Part shown: positions 11,623 through 24,637 of the stretch, in pieces
How the letters are laid out: every line of letters starts with the position of its first letter
How positions within the stretch are numbered: the stretch's first letter is position 1
Source: Eustoma russellianum
Taxonomy: Eukaryota > Streptophyta > Magnoliopsida > Gentianales > Gentianaceae
DNA: 64,000 nt
Direction of reading: 5' to 3'
Assembly (NCBI GenBank): GCA_036186865.1
Contig: AP025042.1
Span: 16,609,200 to 16,673,199, forward strand
The notes under the pieces: model-generated
Told to the model about the DNA's origin: nothing
The model's input: the letters and a program-made list of their open reading frames with translations, nothing else
Database searches by the model: none
Translations under genes and position numbers: made by a program

Positions 11623-13080
11623 CCAATCAGCTGCTACCTGCTCTTGCTTGTTCCTGGTTCCTAGAATTGACTGCACTTCATGCTTCTCAACCTCTAGCTT
11701 AAATTGGTTCATTGACCAAGTCCAAAGTCTCATGTGGCTGTGGCAGTACCTGTTATTTATTTCGGTCCACTGCGCTTTCACCGTTTATCTTGTTAGCTAA
11801 GTGCAGCGTCCATTTTTCTCAGAATTTCCTCTTCCGACGTAGTGATTCGAGGGAAACGCTGCTACTTCACATTTTCCACTATTCATGTTTCTTCACTTCT
11901 GATTATCAAATCTGCACTTCCTGAATCACAGCCTTACCCTTCCATATTTAATCCACCAGTCCCATGAAGATGCATTTTCTTTTAGCAGGCACTGGTCCTA
12001 TAGCCAAATAGCTTGCAACAGAAGCCTTGCAGCAGAATCCACTCTTATACAACTTTCGGCATGATTTCGTTGGAAAGCTTGTTTGATTTGAAAGCTGCTC
12101 GCCAGCTTTTACCTCTGCTCGCATCTTTACATATGAACTCTTTATTGGTCAGGAGTGATTCTATCAAGACTCGGAGGATTTCTAGAAGGCTGCTCAGCTG
12201 CTTAATTCTGTAGCAGTAAAATGCTGAAGGTTGAGAACTGGATATTTCTCTCACGCAGGCAGTCTCCAGACTTAGCTTCTGCATAGGCTTCTCCGGATAC
12301 CAAGGCCTCAAGAGCATCATTTTGTTTCTAAAATTGAGAGGGGATTGCTCAAGCACTCTCAGTTTGCAATCTTCTGACTGGAACCTAAAAAGGGACAGCT
12401 CCTCATCAAGTTCAATACTTCAAGCAGCTTTAGTCTGCACACACACCATTTCACCGAGTTATAGCTGGATGCACCCCCTAATATTTGTCCAATCTCTGCT
12501 GTTTTCTTCTTTTGGATAGATGAAGCTACATCCAGAAAGGTGATGTACAAAGTGCTCTTCCCTTCCATGAGTACAGGTTCCACATACTCCGAGGAAAAAC
12601 CAGCTTTACCTCTGTCTCCTATTTATATTTGCAATTGAGCTTAATTGGTCATTTCGTCGTCACTTGATCATATTTGCCTACATCTATAACGTGGAGCCTG
12701 TGGTACTATTAGGGGAAATGATGAGCTATAACTGATGGCTGCTCAAATATGAAGTCGATCATTTGTTTTCTCTTTTATTCCCTCTTTATATGGTAATTGC
12801 TACCTAGTATATTCAATGTTCGTGTTTTTTGTCGAGATTGACAAAATTTGAAATTCATTCAAATTAAAAACAAATTTACAAGTTTTTTTTTCTTTTATAG
12901 GTGTTTCTATCGCCTCTAACGGCTTTATTCTACTACTGTATAGTGGTTACTGTGCATCTACAGTGCTACAAAGGTAATGATTAGCTACCTACTCAACTGG
13001 ACTAATTTACAATGGAGATTCCAAGTCAATATATTTACATGTAAAAAATTGCCTAAGTTGTACCTCAACTTTTAGCTTCG
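11623..13080. other. Unassigned stretch, no confident gene
   Basis: No mobile-element protein is recognisable. The minus strand has three short ORFs (11569-11781, 12045-12356, 12359-12583) of 70-103 codons with fairly ordinary amino-acid composition, for example a segment with ICKDASRGKSWRAAFKSNK. They could be remains of a host gene fragment or of a 5' LTR region of B. I recognise no family. An AT-rich tract is at 12840-12900. Confidence 0.4.
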
Positions 13081-13084
13081 GTGC

Positions 13085-13443
13085 GTAAGTAGTTATGTTT
13101 CACCTCGTCACCTCGATTCATCACTCCTTTAATCCAGCTCTTCTCTCTTATCTACCTCGGCTCTTCAGTCTTTTTCCTGGGTCACCTCGGCAGGCAGTAT
13201 TCCTATCTACTCAGCGTAGTTTCACCTCAGCGGCTAACTTTGTCACCTCGACTATTTCCTATATTACCTTGGCAGCTACCTCTTCACCTCTGCCACTGAC
13301 CGTAGCACATCGGCTGTTTCGTATTTAACCTCGGTAGCTACTCTTTGCCCTAGGCACTAACTGTATCACCTCAGGAGCTTCATATTTCACCTTGGCAGCT
13401 CCATATTTCACCTCGGCAGATCGGCTGGGCCTATATTTCAACA
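13085..13443 (-). repeat. CACCTCGG-rich imperfect repeats, end of the 3' LTR of element B
   Basis: About a dozen imperfect units of 25-35 bp carry cores like CACCTCGGCAGCT or TATTTCACCTCGG. The block ends TATTTCAACA at 13443 and is followed by CTCTCCCTTAAGC, in sense GCTTAAGGGAGAG, a polypurine tract. This makes it the start of the 3' LTR of the minus-strand copia element B. The other LTR boundary is not found. Confidence 0.6.
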
Positions 13444-16170
13444 CTCTCCCTTAAGCTTAATTATAGATATTTATACAACCAAGCTTGGATACTAAGTATT
13501 GGAAAACATTAGTTGAAACTTCTTTGTTAGGATGTCACCAACTTGATCTTTGGTTGAGATGTGTACTAGGCTGATCTCATTCCCTTCTATCTTTTCTCAG
13601 ATGAAGTGCCTGCCGACTTCTACATGTTATGAATTATCATGATGAATCGGGTTCGCATCCATACTTATTGCTGATACATTATCGAAAAATATTTTGATGG
13701 GTAACTGTGTTTCTACGCTGAGGTCTTCACATACTCTTTTGTTCTAAATGCCTTCGTAAATTCCTAATGCAAGTGTCCTTAACTCTGCTTCTGCACTGTT
13801 TTTTGACACAATTGGTTGTTTCTTGCTCCGCCAAGTAACTAAGTTTTTCCATAAAAAGGTTCCATAGCGAGATGTTGATCTCATGTCGACATTGGATCCG
13901 GCTCAGTCAACATCTGTAAAAACCTTAATACTTCGGTTTGCACTCTTCTTGAAACACAAACCTTGTCCTGGTGTATTCTTGAGATACATGAGAATTCTTA
14001 AAGCAGCTTGTAGATGTTCGTTAGTAGGACTGTGCATAAATACACGAAATTCACCGCATAACAAATATAAGGCCTTATGTGTGATAGGTAGGTTAATTTG
14101 CTAACTAGTTTCTGATAACTAAGGTGTAGTGTCCCACTGATCTCTAAGATTATGTACGGGTTCTACAGAAGTGTTTGTTGGCCTGCATCCGAGCAGACCA
14201 GTTTCTTTCATAAGGTCCAGGATGTGTTTCCTCTGGGATATATACATTTATTCTTTGTTCCTAACAATCTCCATTCCTAAGAAATATCTTAGCTTTCTTG
14301 GATCCTTCATTTTGAATTGCTTAGATAGTTGAGTCTTAATACTATCTATCCCATGATTATCATTCCCAGTTATTATGATATCATCTATATACACTATTAG
14401 AAGGTTAGCTCCCTTTTAAGTGAAATTCTGATAAACAGTGTACGATCACCATGTCTTTGGGTAAACTTTAGTTCATTCACAGATTTATTGAATGTTTTAA
14501 ACCAAACACTTGGTGACTTTTTAGCCCATATAGTGCTCTTAGCCCATATAGTGATTTTCTTAACCTACAGACCTTATTTTCATTAGTTTCGTAACTGAAC
14601 CTTGGTGGTGCACATGTAAACTTCTTCTGCTAAGTCTCCATTTAGGAATGCATTTTTAACATCTAGTTGATATAATTTCCAGTCAAGGTTAACTGCTATC
14701 GAGAAAATGACCTTAATGGTATTAAGTTGGCAATTGAGGCAAAATGTCATATATTTGAGCGAATCTTTTGGCCACTAATCTTACTTTGTATTTATTCACG
14801 GTTCTAGTATTGTTATATTTAAATGCGAATATCCATCTACATCGAACAAGTTTTATAGTAGCTGAGCTGGGAATTAGCTCTAGAGTTGGAGTTTTTATTA
14901 AAGTATTCATTTCTTCATGCACAACGTTTCTCTATTCAGGTCGTCTTAGTGCTTATTCTATACTCTTGGGTATGAATTTATTATCAAGTGAGTATACAAA
15001 TGTCTTAAAGCTAGGATCCAACCTATTATAGGATACATAGACTTCTATAGGGTATTTGGTACTGAAAGGATTCTTAGTGCATTCTCTAGTTCCTTTCCTT
15101 AACACTATGGGTCTATCATCTATCTGCGATTTGTCTTCATATTCAGCCTGAGATTCCTCTAGTTCATCTTCTTCCGCTATGGACTGCGTGTATTCAGGCA
15201 TACTCAGTCGTCTGTCCCATCCAAGGGTTTCTTGATTGTCAAAGATAATATGTTTATCGGTTCTGAGTTGAGAATTGGTCGTGCTGAGTTGCAGTACCAA
15301 GTTGCCCAGCTACAGTGTTGAATTCGGCAGAAGTTGCGATAACAAGCTCGGCTAAGTTTTGTCTACAAAGTCTATTATATTCATGTATTCAACAAGCTTA
15401 AAATCTTGCGTTTTAGTTGAAGAGTTGTAAAAAGCATATTTTTCATCAAATGTAACATCAAGCGTGACAAACATTTTTCTATTGCTCGGACAATAACATG
15501 TATATCCCTACTAGGATCCAATTTTTCCCTTAGGTTGGGCTGAATGTATATATATGCTACAATTTTGAGAGTAGCTTAGTGTATGGTATGTGGCTAAGAA
15601 GCATTTCTCTTGGGGTCTTAAATGATAAGGTTCTGGATGACATCATACTTATCAAGTATGCGGCTGTTAGCAGAGCTTCTCCCTAGTAATGTTTAGATGT
15701 ATTCATTGCAAACATAATGATTCTAGTTACTTCAAGTGTATATTCTTTCTTTCGACGACACCATTTTTTGTTGGGTATAGGTACAAAAGGTCCGATGATA
15801 TATACCGTTTTCGTGCACAAAGAATTTAACTGTACTATCTAAATATTCTGTCGCGTTGTCTGACCTTAGTGTTTTAATATCGTAGAGGAAATAATTTTTT
15901 ATAAGTGTAAAGTATCTCCTAAATATTTGTCCGACCTCCTTTTTATTTTAAAGAAGTAAACCCATGTGATCCTAGTGTGATCGTCTACGAAGGTCAAAAC
16001 CATCTTGCACCGTTGATATTAGCTACTCTAGATGGTCCCCATATATCAGAATGAATAAGATTGAAGGGTGCAGATGACTTGTATATTTTAGCCCGGTAAC
16101 TCTATTTTGTATGTTTAGCTAATTGACAGGTTTCACAGTTAATACTTTTAAAAGTTTGAAATTAATCGTT
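13444..16170 (-). pseudogene. pol: Element B: heavily decayed Ty1/copia pol
   Basis: On the minus strand, the start of a copia reverse transcriptase is clear at 14722-14922: a region with MHEEMNTLIK, CRWIFAFKY and YKVRLVAKRFAQ, equivalent to the conserved CRWIF..YKARLVAKGF block. RNase H remnants lie at about 13530-13860, and integrase-to-RT linker sequence at 14953-15300. Integrase and GAG-pre-integrase remnants reach about 16170, where a C-x-x-C..H-like stretch precedes a decayed segment. Many stops and frameshifts make the exact exon of each domain unreadable by hand. No second LTR or primer site is seen. Confidence 0.7.
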
Positions 16171-17375
16171 TGAGATATACAAATTCAGACATCATTCTGA
16201 ATGGCGCCTTAGACATTTAGCGTCTTAGTGGTCCATTCCGAATAGCGTCTTAGACATCTAATGCATCATTTAGAATTATGATTTACCTATTTGTTGAATT
16301 TTTTCAAAATGTGCTTTATTAGTTAATTTCTTATGTAATATTTTTTGAATTTTTCCTCGAAAACCCACATTGTAATCGTGGAACCTACACAATAATTGAG
16401 GCAAACCTACAGGAATTTACTATCATGAATTCTTTTAACAAATTGTTATGACAACGCACTCATCAATTCAACCAAAGAACTGGCACGATGGTAATTTCGA
16501 TTTTTACATGATGTAATTATTAATCCTAGCGGAGTAAGTTAAAAAAACCTACATAGTAATCGAAGAACCTACACGACATTAGCCCTCACGAATTTTATAG
16601 AAAAGTGTTAAATAATGACCTCCTCATCCTAGATAATTTGGAGTGACCTACAAAAGAAAACTTGGAAGTCTACATGATTAGTTCGGAAAACTTACACGAC
16701 GATAATTTCTACTTTTAGTTTATTTAAATATATACATGCTTGATAAGTTCCAAGAACCTGTACGGCGACGGTGAATAACGAAAATGACTTTTAGCTATGC
16801 TATATAAAAGCTTTTACTGCCTTCAGAAGATTCAAATTATTCATGTAAGATATCTGATCCCACTTTGCACGATTTAGAAAAAGCTGCATAATCATCCAAG
16901 AACATACACGATAATCAAAACAAACTTGCACGATATGTATATATAGTTAATGTGACGCTTGAATCTTAAGCACATCTAAGCTTGATTCTAAAGTTTAAGT
17001 GTAAGGCATTGCCATATGTTACATGTCATTCTTGGTTAGCCATTGCATATTTTAGATTGAAAAGGATAATTTTATTTTAAAGAGAAATGTGTTTACGAAA
17101 GAAAATAAATGTTCAGTCAGGAGTAATGTAAAAGACACGGAATTACGGTACATTATTTGAAAATTTAAGATAATGAAGTAAGTGAGAATTGTCACTCTTT
17201 TGTGATGATGAAAACAAAGCAAGGGGCACCAGAAATCCCTTATGATGACAAAAACGAAACATGGGAACGAGAAAATCTTTGTGATGATGAAAACAAAGTA
17301 GGAAAAGAAGAAACTGTCTTAAAAAACAATTAGGTTATGTAAAAGAATGAAAAATAAAAGGATTAGGAAAATGAA

Positions 17376-17415
<40 letters not shown>

Positions 17416-17563
17416 GAAGTGTTTGTTAATTAATGTTTAATGATATGTTTTATGTGTAAGGAATAAAATAAAATGAATATGAAAACCCCAAATTTTCCAG
17501 TTGAGCATGTGCTTCATTAGTCAGAGGTTGTTGGGAACGATGATTCATCGTGACTACTTAGTT
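16171..17563. other. Unassigned AT-rich stretch with weak interspersed repeats
   Basis: No coding signal. From about 16360 to 16930 a motif close to GAACCTACACGA recurs imperfectly every 50-150 bp (near 16380, 16400, 16545, 16565, 16690, 16755, 16905). A short block with gcgtcttagacat appears twice at 16205-16260. Nothing else is recognised. Confidence 0.4.
17371..17417. repeat. (TA)n(CA)n microsatellite
   Basis: A run of TA dinucleotides changes into a run of CA dinucleotides within about 45 bp. It is a simple-sequence tract with no other feature. Confidence 0.95.
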
Positions 17564-17568
17564 ATGTT

Positions 17569-18713
17569 TGTTGGACCAATAACCAAGCAAGTTAGACCAA
17601 ACAAATTCCGTACAATGTGTGTTTGTGAAATAAAGCAACAGTTGACTTACCGGGCTCAGCGCAGGTTGGATCGATCAGTCAAGTCAGATCAGTCCAAGCA
17701 GCGTAATTGAGTTTGCGTTCTGGACAGCCGACCTGCCGACCTCAGCACAACAATGCTGCTTGAGTAACAAATGCTCTAACAGTCAAACAGCCAAGCTCAA
17801 CACACATCAGCGCTCAGCTCGGCAGCACTGCAGAACAACAGTGATGCACTATCAACTGATTAGCCGAGCTCAGCACACAACAGAACTCAACTCGGCAACA
17901 ACTCAGCACGACAGTGCTGGGCTGATAGCAATTCAGCAGTTCAGCCGAGCAGACAATCCGAGGTGAGTCTTGGACTCTGTCCTTAAAACGTATTGCTTCG
18001 GTATACTATGCCTAACCAGAGGAAGCAACCGTCTTCCAAGATACAACGGAACCAGTTCAGACAAGCGGAATTGCAACGTATGAACTCAACGAACCTGTAA
18101 AGTGTCCCTGACTCCTCGGATGACTTGAAATGCAGAGGATGTTGAGTATATGCAGGAGAAGATGATTTGGCAGAGTAAGTTGTATAGAGCGAGAAGAAAT
18201 TCCTTTCTGATCGATTTCTGAATGCCCACAGAGGTCAGCCCACTGCCGTGGGATCAAATACCTACTTTCTGATCGATTTCAGGTCTGTCCACTACCGTTG
18301 GATTAGATAAATTTAAACAAACTTCTCAAACGGATAGGATCTGGTGTGCAGCTTGCAGGATCCAACCTACAGCCTGCAGCCCGGCTTGCAGCTTACACAT
18401 GAGCCCATCAGGCTTGGATCTCACAACCCGAGCCTGAGCACGAGCCCATCAGGCCTACAGCTCATGCCTGAGTTGGTCTGCTAAGCTGAGCTGATTTCTA
18501 CTAATTCTACCCCTACTTTGAGCATTAATTTCTTATTCACTCGATATTGTAATTAAGTGATTCAAAAGCCTAAAATTATCTACTCGTTACTTAGATAATT
18601 AAGGACTCATTAGTTTCCACTTATCATTAATAAAAACTAATCATAACTAAGCTCAAAGTACGTTTCTAACCACAGTTTGCAACTTGACATATTTCTTTCT
18701 ATTTTCTCCACCA
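17569..18713 (-). repeat. 3' LTR of element C (1145 bp, internally deleted)
   Basis: It aligns with 23303-24632 but lacks about 180 bp around 18236-18300, including the region that holds the TATA-like box in the other LTR. It ends ..CTCCACCA where its partner ends ..CTCCAACA. Confidence 0.85.
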
Positions 18714-19438
18714 ACCCCCACATGAATGAGAATTAATGCAAATACATATGCAGACTCTATCGAGAAGTTAGACAAGAAAATGTTGAATTAGAAGAGGTAG
18801 CTTCTGACTTTGAACCTTTCCTAGTAATATACCGTCGGATCCACTCGGCTAATTAGTAACTTGATGTCTTGAAGTAGTCAGCCTTTATTGTGAACCTAGA
18901 CAACAATACTCACACAACATTTTCTTTAACAACTTTTTTGTTCTCATGATTGTGTTTGTTTTGGCCATGAACCGCCTGGTTTCAAAAAGTGTTTTAAAGA
19001 ATTCTTGCCTCACAGAACTCTCATAGAAGCGGTCCCACTTCACACTTATATAGGTAATTCCTATAAAGAGTATTTTGCCATACTCCACTTGATATACCAG
19101 GATATAGGAAAAATCAAAAGCATCAGCTTACCCTAACTATTTCTGCAGATAACACTTCTATTTAACAGAATGAGTAAGTGCATACTGAAACTTCATAACT
19201 TAGTTGTCCCATTTAACCAAGATTCTGAGATCTTTAGTCAACAAGGTTGCATTTTCGTTACAAAAGGTTGTTGCGTTGTAGGCTTTATTCCCATTCTGTT
19301 TGTCAAACTTGGCATCTGATCTCTAGACAAACCTTTTGTAAGAGGATTCGTAAGATTCTCCTTTTATTTTATATAATCAATGTAAATCACGCCATTAGAG
19401 ATCAAGTGTTTAATGGTATTGTGTCTCCGACGTATGTG

Positions 19439-22330
19439 TCATGACTTACCATTGTAAATGCTGCTTTGAGCTCGTCTTATAGCTGACTGAAGATCAGAAT
19501 GTATGCTGATAGGAGCGAATGGCTTAGGCCAACATGACACATCTTCCAGAAAATTCCGATGCCATTCAGCCTCTTCCCCGGCTTTATCTCGTACTATAAA
19601 CTCAGCTTCTATAGTGGAATGAGCTATGCACATTTGCTTCGTGGATTTCCACGACATAGCACCTCCACAACTGTGAATAAATATCCACTGGTGGACTTAG
19701 AATCTTTACTATCAGACATGTAGTTGGCATCATAATAGCCTTCTCATACTGCTGGATATCTCGTGTAATGTAATACAAGGTTCATTGTATACTTCAAGTA
19801 TCTCATCACTTTATTCAGAGCTTTATAATGATCATCGCTTGGATTTTTGGTAAACTTGCTCAATTTGTTTACTGAACATGCTAAGTCTGGTCTTGTACAG
19901 TTTGTTATGTACATCAGACTTTCAATTACTTGTGAGTACTCTAATTGAGCAACTGGTTCGCCTCGGTTCTTTCTTAAGTGTATACTTAAGTAGAATGGAG
20001 TCTTCACTCGTTTCACATCAAACATATTGAAACTTTTAAGGACATATTCAATGTAGTGAGTTTGTGACAACACGAGTCCTTCGGCTACCATAGAAATTTT
20101 AATTCCTAGAATAACGTCGGCAACTCTCATATCGTTCACTTCGAAGTTTTTCGTCAACATCTTCTTTGTATTCAAGATGATATCACGAGTACTATCCATA
20201 ATTAGCATGCCGACTATGTAGAGACATACTGTTACATAGGCATTCTGTGTGTTCTTAATGTAGACACACTTGTCATATTCGTTGATCTTGAAACCATTAG
20301 CTAGCATCGCTTGATCAAATTTCAAGTGCCACTGCTTAGCCGCTTGCTTAAGTCCCTACAATGACTTAACAAGTCTATAGACTTTCGACTCTTCTCTTGA
20401 AACAACGAACCTTTTGGGTTGTTCCATATAAATTTCTTCCTCCAACTCACCATTTAGAAAGGCAATCTTCACATCCATCTGATGGATTTTCAAGTTGTAG
20501 ACTGCAGAAATAGCAACTAGCACCCTTATAGAGTGATTTTAGTCACTGGTGAGTAGGTGTAAAAAAAGTCGAGGCCTTCTTTCTGTGTCAAAAAAGTCAA
20601 GGCCTTCTTTCTGTGGATAGCCTCTAGCTACCAACCAGGCCTTGTACTTGTTGATAGACCCATCCTCTATCAATTTCTTCTTGAAAATCCATTTGTACCC
20701 GAGTGATTTATTTCTGGTGGGTGGTCAACCAGCTCCCGTGTGTGATTCAGAAGTATAAAGTCTGTTTCATTGTTTGTTGCCTCTTTCCAAAAGGGAGCTT
20801 CTGGAGTTGACATTGCCTCAGAATAAGTCCTCGGCTTGTTTTCTACCATATAGGTTAGAAAATCCGGTCCAAACGATGTTGGTATTCTGGCTCGCTTGCT
20901 TTGGCTAAGTTTCTCAATTCCTTGAGGGGTCATCTCACGCATTCGCTTACCAGTGCTTGTTCTTTCCTTGTTTTTGTCTTTCATTGGAAAGACATCTTTG
21001 AAGAACACCGCATTCTGCGACTCCATTTTAATGTTTTCATGTATGTCATGAATGTCTGATTTGTGCACCAAGAATCGATATGTACTACTGTTTGTTGCAT
21101 ATCCTATGAATATACAGTTAATCGTTTTAGGCCCAATTGTCACTTGTCTTAGTTTAGGTATAGCAATCTTTGCTAGACACCCCCACACTTTCAAGTATTT
21201 ATAGCTAGGCTTATGGCCCTTCAAAAGCTCGTATGGGTTTTCATCCATCTTTTTAGATGGAATTCTATTTAAAATGATGTTAGCTGAGAGAATTGCTCCC
21301 CCCACAAGTTCTGAGTTAAGCCTGAACTTATCACCATAGCATTCATCATCTCTTTTAGAGTACGGTTTTTGCGTTCAACAAGACCATTCGATTGAGGTGA
21401 ATATGGTGCAATCGTTTGATGAATAATGCCATGTCCAGAACATAATTCATTAAACGGTGTATCATATCTCCACCTCTATCACTACGAGTTACTTTAATTC
21501 GTTTGCTAAGTTGATTCTCAACTTCATTTTTATAGTCTTTAAAAGCATTAACGACCTCATCTTTGCTTCTTAGAAAATAAACATAACAGTATCTAGTGCA
21601 ATCGTCGATAAAAGTGACAAAGTACTTTTTACCACCTCTCGATTGCACAAACTTTAAATCACACACACCTGTATGAATTAAGTCGAAAGGTTCAGTCTTC
21701 CTTTCTATTGAAGGAAATGGCGTCTTTTCCATTTTTAGTTCAACACAAATTTGGCATTTTCCCTTATCAATATTTAATTTGGGTAATAAGTCAATGTTAA
21801 ACATTTGACTTATAATTTACATGTCCCAAACAAAAATGCCATAAATAAGAAGACTCAAGCATGTGAACAGAAGATGAAGCATTATTATTGGTCACTTCGG
21901 ACAAATCTTTCTTGGGTACAATAGTAATGATGTTTAACTTAAACATCCTATCCGACAGGTACCCCTTCCCTAAAATAAATACCATTTTTAGAAAGAATTA
22001 CTTTATTATACTCTAACACTAGTCTAAGTCATGCATGACTAGAAGAGCTCCAGAAACCAAATTCTTCCGGATGTCGGGGACGTGCAGTATATTCTGCAGA
22101 ATCAGGTGCTTTCCCAAGGTCAGCTTTAGAACAACCTTTCCCTCGCCTTCGATCTTCGATGAGGCAGAGTTCTCCATGTACAGTTGTTCTTTATCCCTAC
22201 GATGGTACCCCGAGAACATTGCCCATCTGGAGCAGAAATGTCTTGTGGCTCCAATATCCAGCCACCATTCGCGCATGTTCCCCACAACATTGCACTCTTG
22301 GACCACGACATAGAGGTTCAGATCATCCAT
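19439..22330 (-). pseudogene. pol: Element C Pol: protease to RNase H, many frameshifts
   Basis: The protease motif is WWLDIGATRHFC at about 22258, with DIG where DTG or DSG is usual. GAG-pre-integrase (HFCLGHVNYK) and the integrase core with FIDDCTRYCYVYF and RSDRGGD fall at 21355-21985. Integrase C-terminus and the pol linker (PYELLKGHKPSYKYLKVWGC) lie at 20670-21305. Reverse transcriptase is at 19744-20325, and an RNase H segment (HSTIEAEF..HSDLQSAI) at 19439-19657. The segments use all three frames. The RT catalytic site reads CLYIVGMLIM at about 20205-20220 instead of YVDD, so both catalytic Asp residues are gone and the enzyme would be dead even without frameshifts. Confidence 0.88.
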
Positions 22331-22339
22331 GCCATCAAC

Positions 22340-23140
22340 GAGGTTTGCTTCTGCCTTGGTTTGCTTCTTCTTGGGCTTACGGCATTTATTGCTGACATGC
22401 CCCTGAATGCCACAGTTGTAGTATTTCCCTGTGAACTTCTTGACTATCTGCTTGCCTTTGTTGTTCACCCCAAGATGGCGTTTCTTCTTCTTCGCCTCGG
22501 CAACATGGGCTTTGGCATGACAGTACTAACATATGGCCTTTTCTTCAATCTTTGATTATCCTCCTGTATGCGGAGTTGGATAATCAGACCTTCCAATGTC
22601 ATTTGTGTTTGAGATAGCTTATGAATTTCCTCCACGAAAGAGTTAGCTTCTCAATCACCACAGCCATAACGAAAGATTCATTGAGCAACAGTCCCTCTTC
22701 TGCTATTTCAGCTACCAACGTGTGTAGTTCCTCAACCTGAGAAACAACCAATTTGAGAATCTGACATCTTGAAATCCAAGAATTGGCCAACAATAGATTT
22801 CTTAGTGTCGGCATCTTCCATGCAATATTTCTTCTCCAAAATTTCCCATAAAGGCTTTGCAGTTTTGTACGTATAGTACAATCCATATAATGAATTGTCC
22901 AAAAACTCAGAATATGATTCAAACAAACATAATTGTTGAAGTTCCATGCTTCAATAAAAAGAGTTTTTTGCACATTTTGGGTCTGGTCACCCGCTGGATC
23001 CACCACAGGCGGATCCTCGGTCAATAATTTGGCCAGTCACAGGGCGATCAAGAAGAACAACATCTTCTGCTACCATCTTTTGAAGTAGTTGGCATTGAAC
23101 TTTTCTAGTTTCTCCACTTGGGCCACAGCAGGACCTGGTG
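22340..23140 (-). pseudogene. gag: Element C Gag (broken)
   Basis: The minus strand encodes a copia Gag of the type with EKKYCMEDADTKK and GQFLDFKMSDSQ segments, starting near 23140 and broken by frameshifts near 22950 and 22730. The zinc knuckle at about 22381-22423 reads YYNCGIQGHVSNKC: the first Cys ligand has become Tyr, so a normal CCHC cannot form. The same Gag family appears on the plus strand at 32400-32814 (element D). Confidence 0.8.
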
Positions 23141-23302
23141 TAGGAGCAGTCACAGGCACCCTAGCATTTGGTGCCACAGGAACATCACTCTGTACGTCAG
23201 TACCATGAATTGAGATCGAACTTGCGTTCTCTATTTACAAAAAAAGAAACCATAAGTTTCAATAAACAGTACAAAATCAATAGGCACAATATGTCTTAAG
23301 CT

Positions 23303-24632
23303 TGTTGGACAAATAACGAAGCAAGTTAGACCAAACGAATTCTGTACAGTGTGTACTTGTGAAATAAAGCAACAGCCGATCTACCAAGCTCAGTGCAGGT
23401 TGGATCGATCAGTCAAATCAGATCAGTCCAAGCAGCGTAATTGAGTTTGCATTCGAGACAGCGGACCTGCCGACATTAGCACAACAACGCTGCTTGAGTA
23501 ACAGATGCTCTAACAGCAAACTGCCAAGCTCAACACACACCAGAGCTCAGCTCGGCAGCACTACAGAAAAATAGTGCTGCACTACCAACTGATCAGCTGA
23601 GCTCAGCACACAGCAGAACTCAACTCGGTAACAACTCATCACTACATTGATGGGCTAATAGCAACTCAGCAGTTCAGCCGAGCAGACAATCCGAGGTGAG
23701 TCCTGTACTCTATGATTAAGACGTATTACTTCGATATACTATGCCTAACCAGAGGAAGCAACCGTCTCCCAGGATACAATGGAACCAATTCAGACGAGTG
23801 GTACTGCAACGTATGAACTCAGCGAACCTGTAAAGTGTCCGTGACTCCTCGGATGACTTGATATGCAGATGATGTTGAGTGTATGCAGGAGAAGATGGTT
23901 TTGCAGAGAGAGATTGTATAGGGAGAAGAAGAAATTGCTTTCTGATTGATTTCTGAATGACCACAGATGTCAGTTCGGCCTCATATTTATATGGGAAACT
24001 TGAGGTCGTGTTGTTAGCGCTAGTTCAACCACATCCGTGGGATCAAAACCTGCTCAGCCTGAACCCTTGGATCAAATAATCGCGACAGGTCTGCCCACTG
24101 CCGTTGGAGCAGATAACTACTCAACCTAAGCGCTCAGATCATAACAACTCCAGATTAGCTCAGCACGGTTAGCCTTAACCGAATTTCAAACTTCAATCTT
24201 AGCTGATCAAAGCCACCTGGAGAAGTTTAAATTTAAACAAACTTCTCCAACGGATAGGATCCGGCCTGCAGCTTGCAGGATCCAGCCTACAGCCTGCAGC
24301 CCGGCCTGTAGTCTGCACACGAGGCCATCTGGCCCGCATCTCACGACCCGAGCATGAGCTTGAGCCCATCAGTCCCACAGCTCATGCCTGAGCTGGTCTG
24401 TGGAGCTAAGCTGATTTCTACTAATTTTACCCATACTTTGAACATTAATTTCTCATTCACCCGGAAGCGTAATTGAGTGATTCAAAAGCCTAAAATTATC
24501 TACCCATTACGTAGATAATTAAAGACTTATTATTTTCTACTTATCGTTAATGAAAACTAATTATAACTAAGTTCAAAGTACATTACTAACCACAGTTTTC
24601 AACGTGGCCATTTCTTTCAATTTTCTCCAACA
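23303..24632 (-). repeat. 5' LTR of element C (1330 bp)
   Basis: It starts TGTTGGAC and ends TCCAACA, and is followed by the ATGTT duplication. A TATA-like box is seen in sense as CCCATATAAATATG at about 23975-23990. It is rich in GCTCAGC-type words shared with 31084-32350. Confidence 0.88.
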
Positions 24633-24637
24633 ATGTT

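Larger units (their letters stand above)
17569..24632 (-). mobile_element. Element C: Ty1/copia retrotransposon with target duplication ATGTT
   Basis: Two LTRs in the same orientation (17569-18713 and 23303-24632) flank decayed minus-strand gag and pol. The 5 bases before (17564-17568) and after (24633-24637) are both ATGTT, a perfect 5-bp target-site duplication, so this is one complete insertion. Termini are TGTTGG..CCAACA-like. The polypurine tract is at about 18714-18723 (in sense TGTGGGGGT). No standard initiator-Met primer site follows the 5' LTR; the adjacent sequence in sense is AGCTTAAGACATATTG. Confidence 0.92.

Noticed and set aside
22035..22555. Plus-strand ORFs opposite the element C Gag and protease
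   Set aside because: They are antisense shadows; the minus strand carries the recognisable zinc knuckle and protease.
23290..23302. Standard primer binding site for element C
   Set aside because: The bases next to the 5' LTR do not match the initiator-Met complement; no other tRNA match can be claimed by eye.
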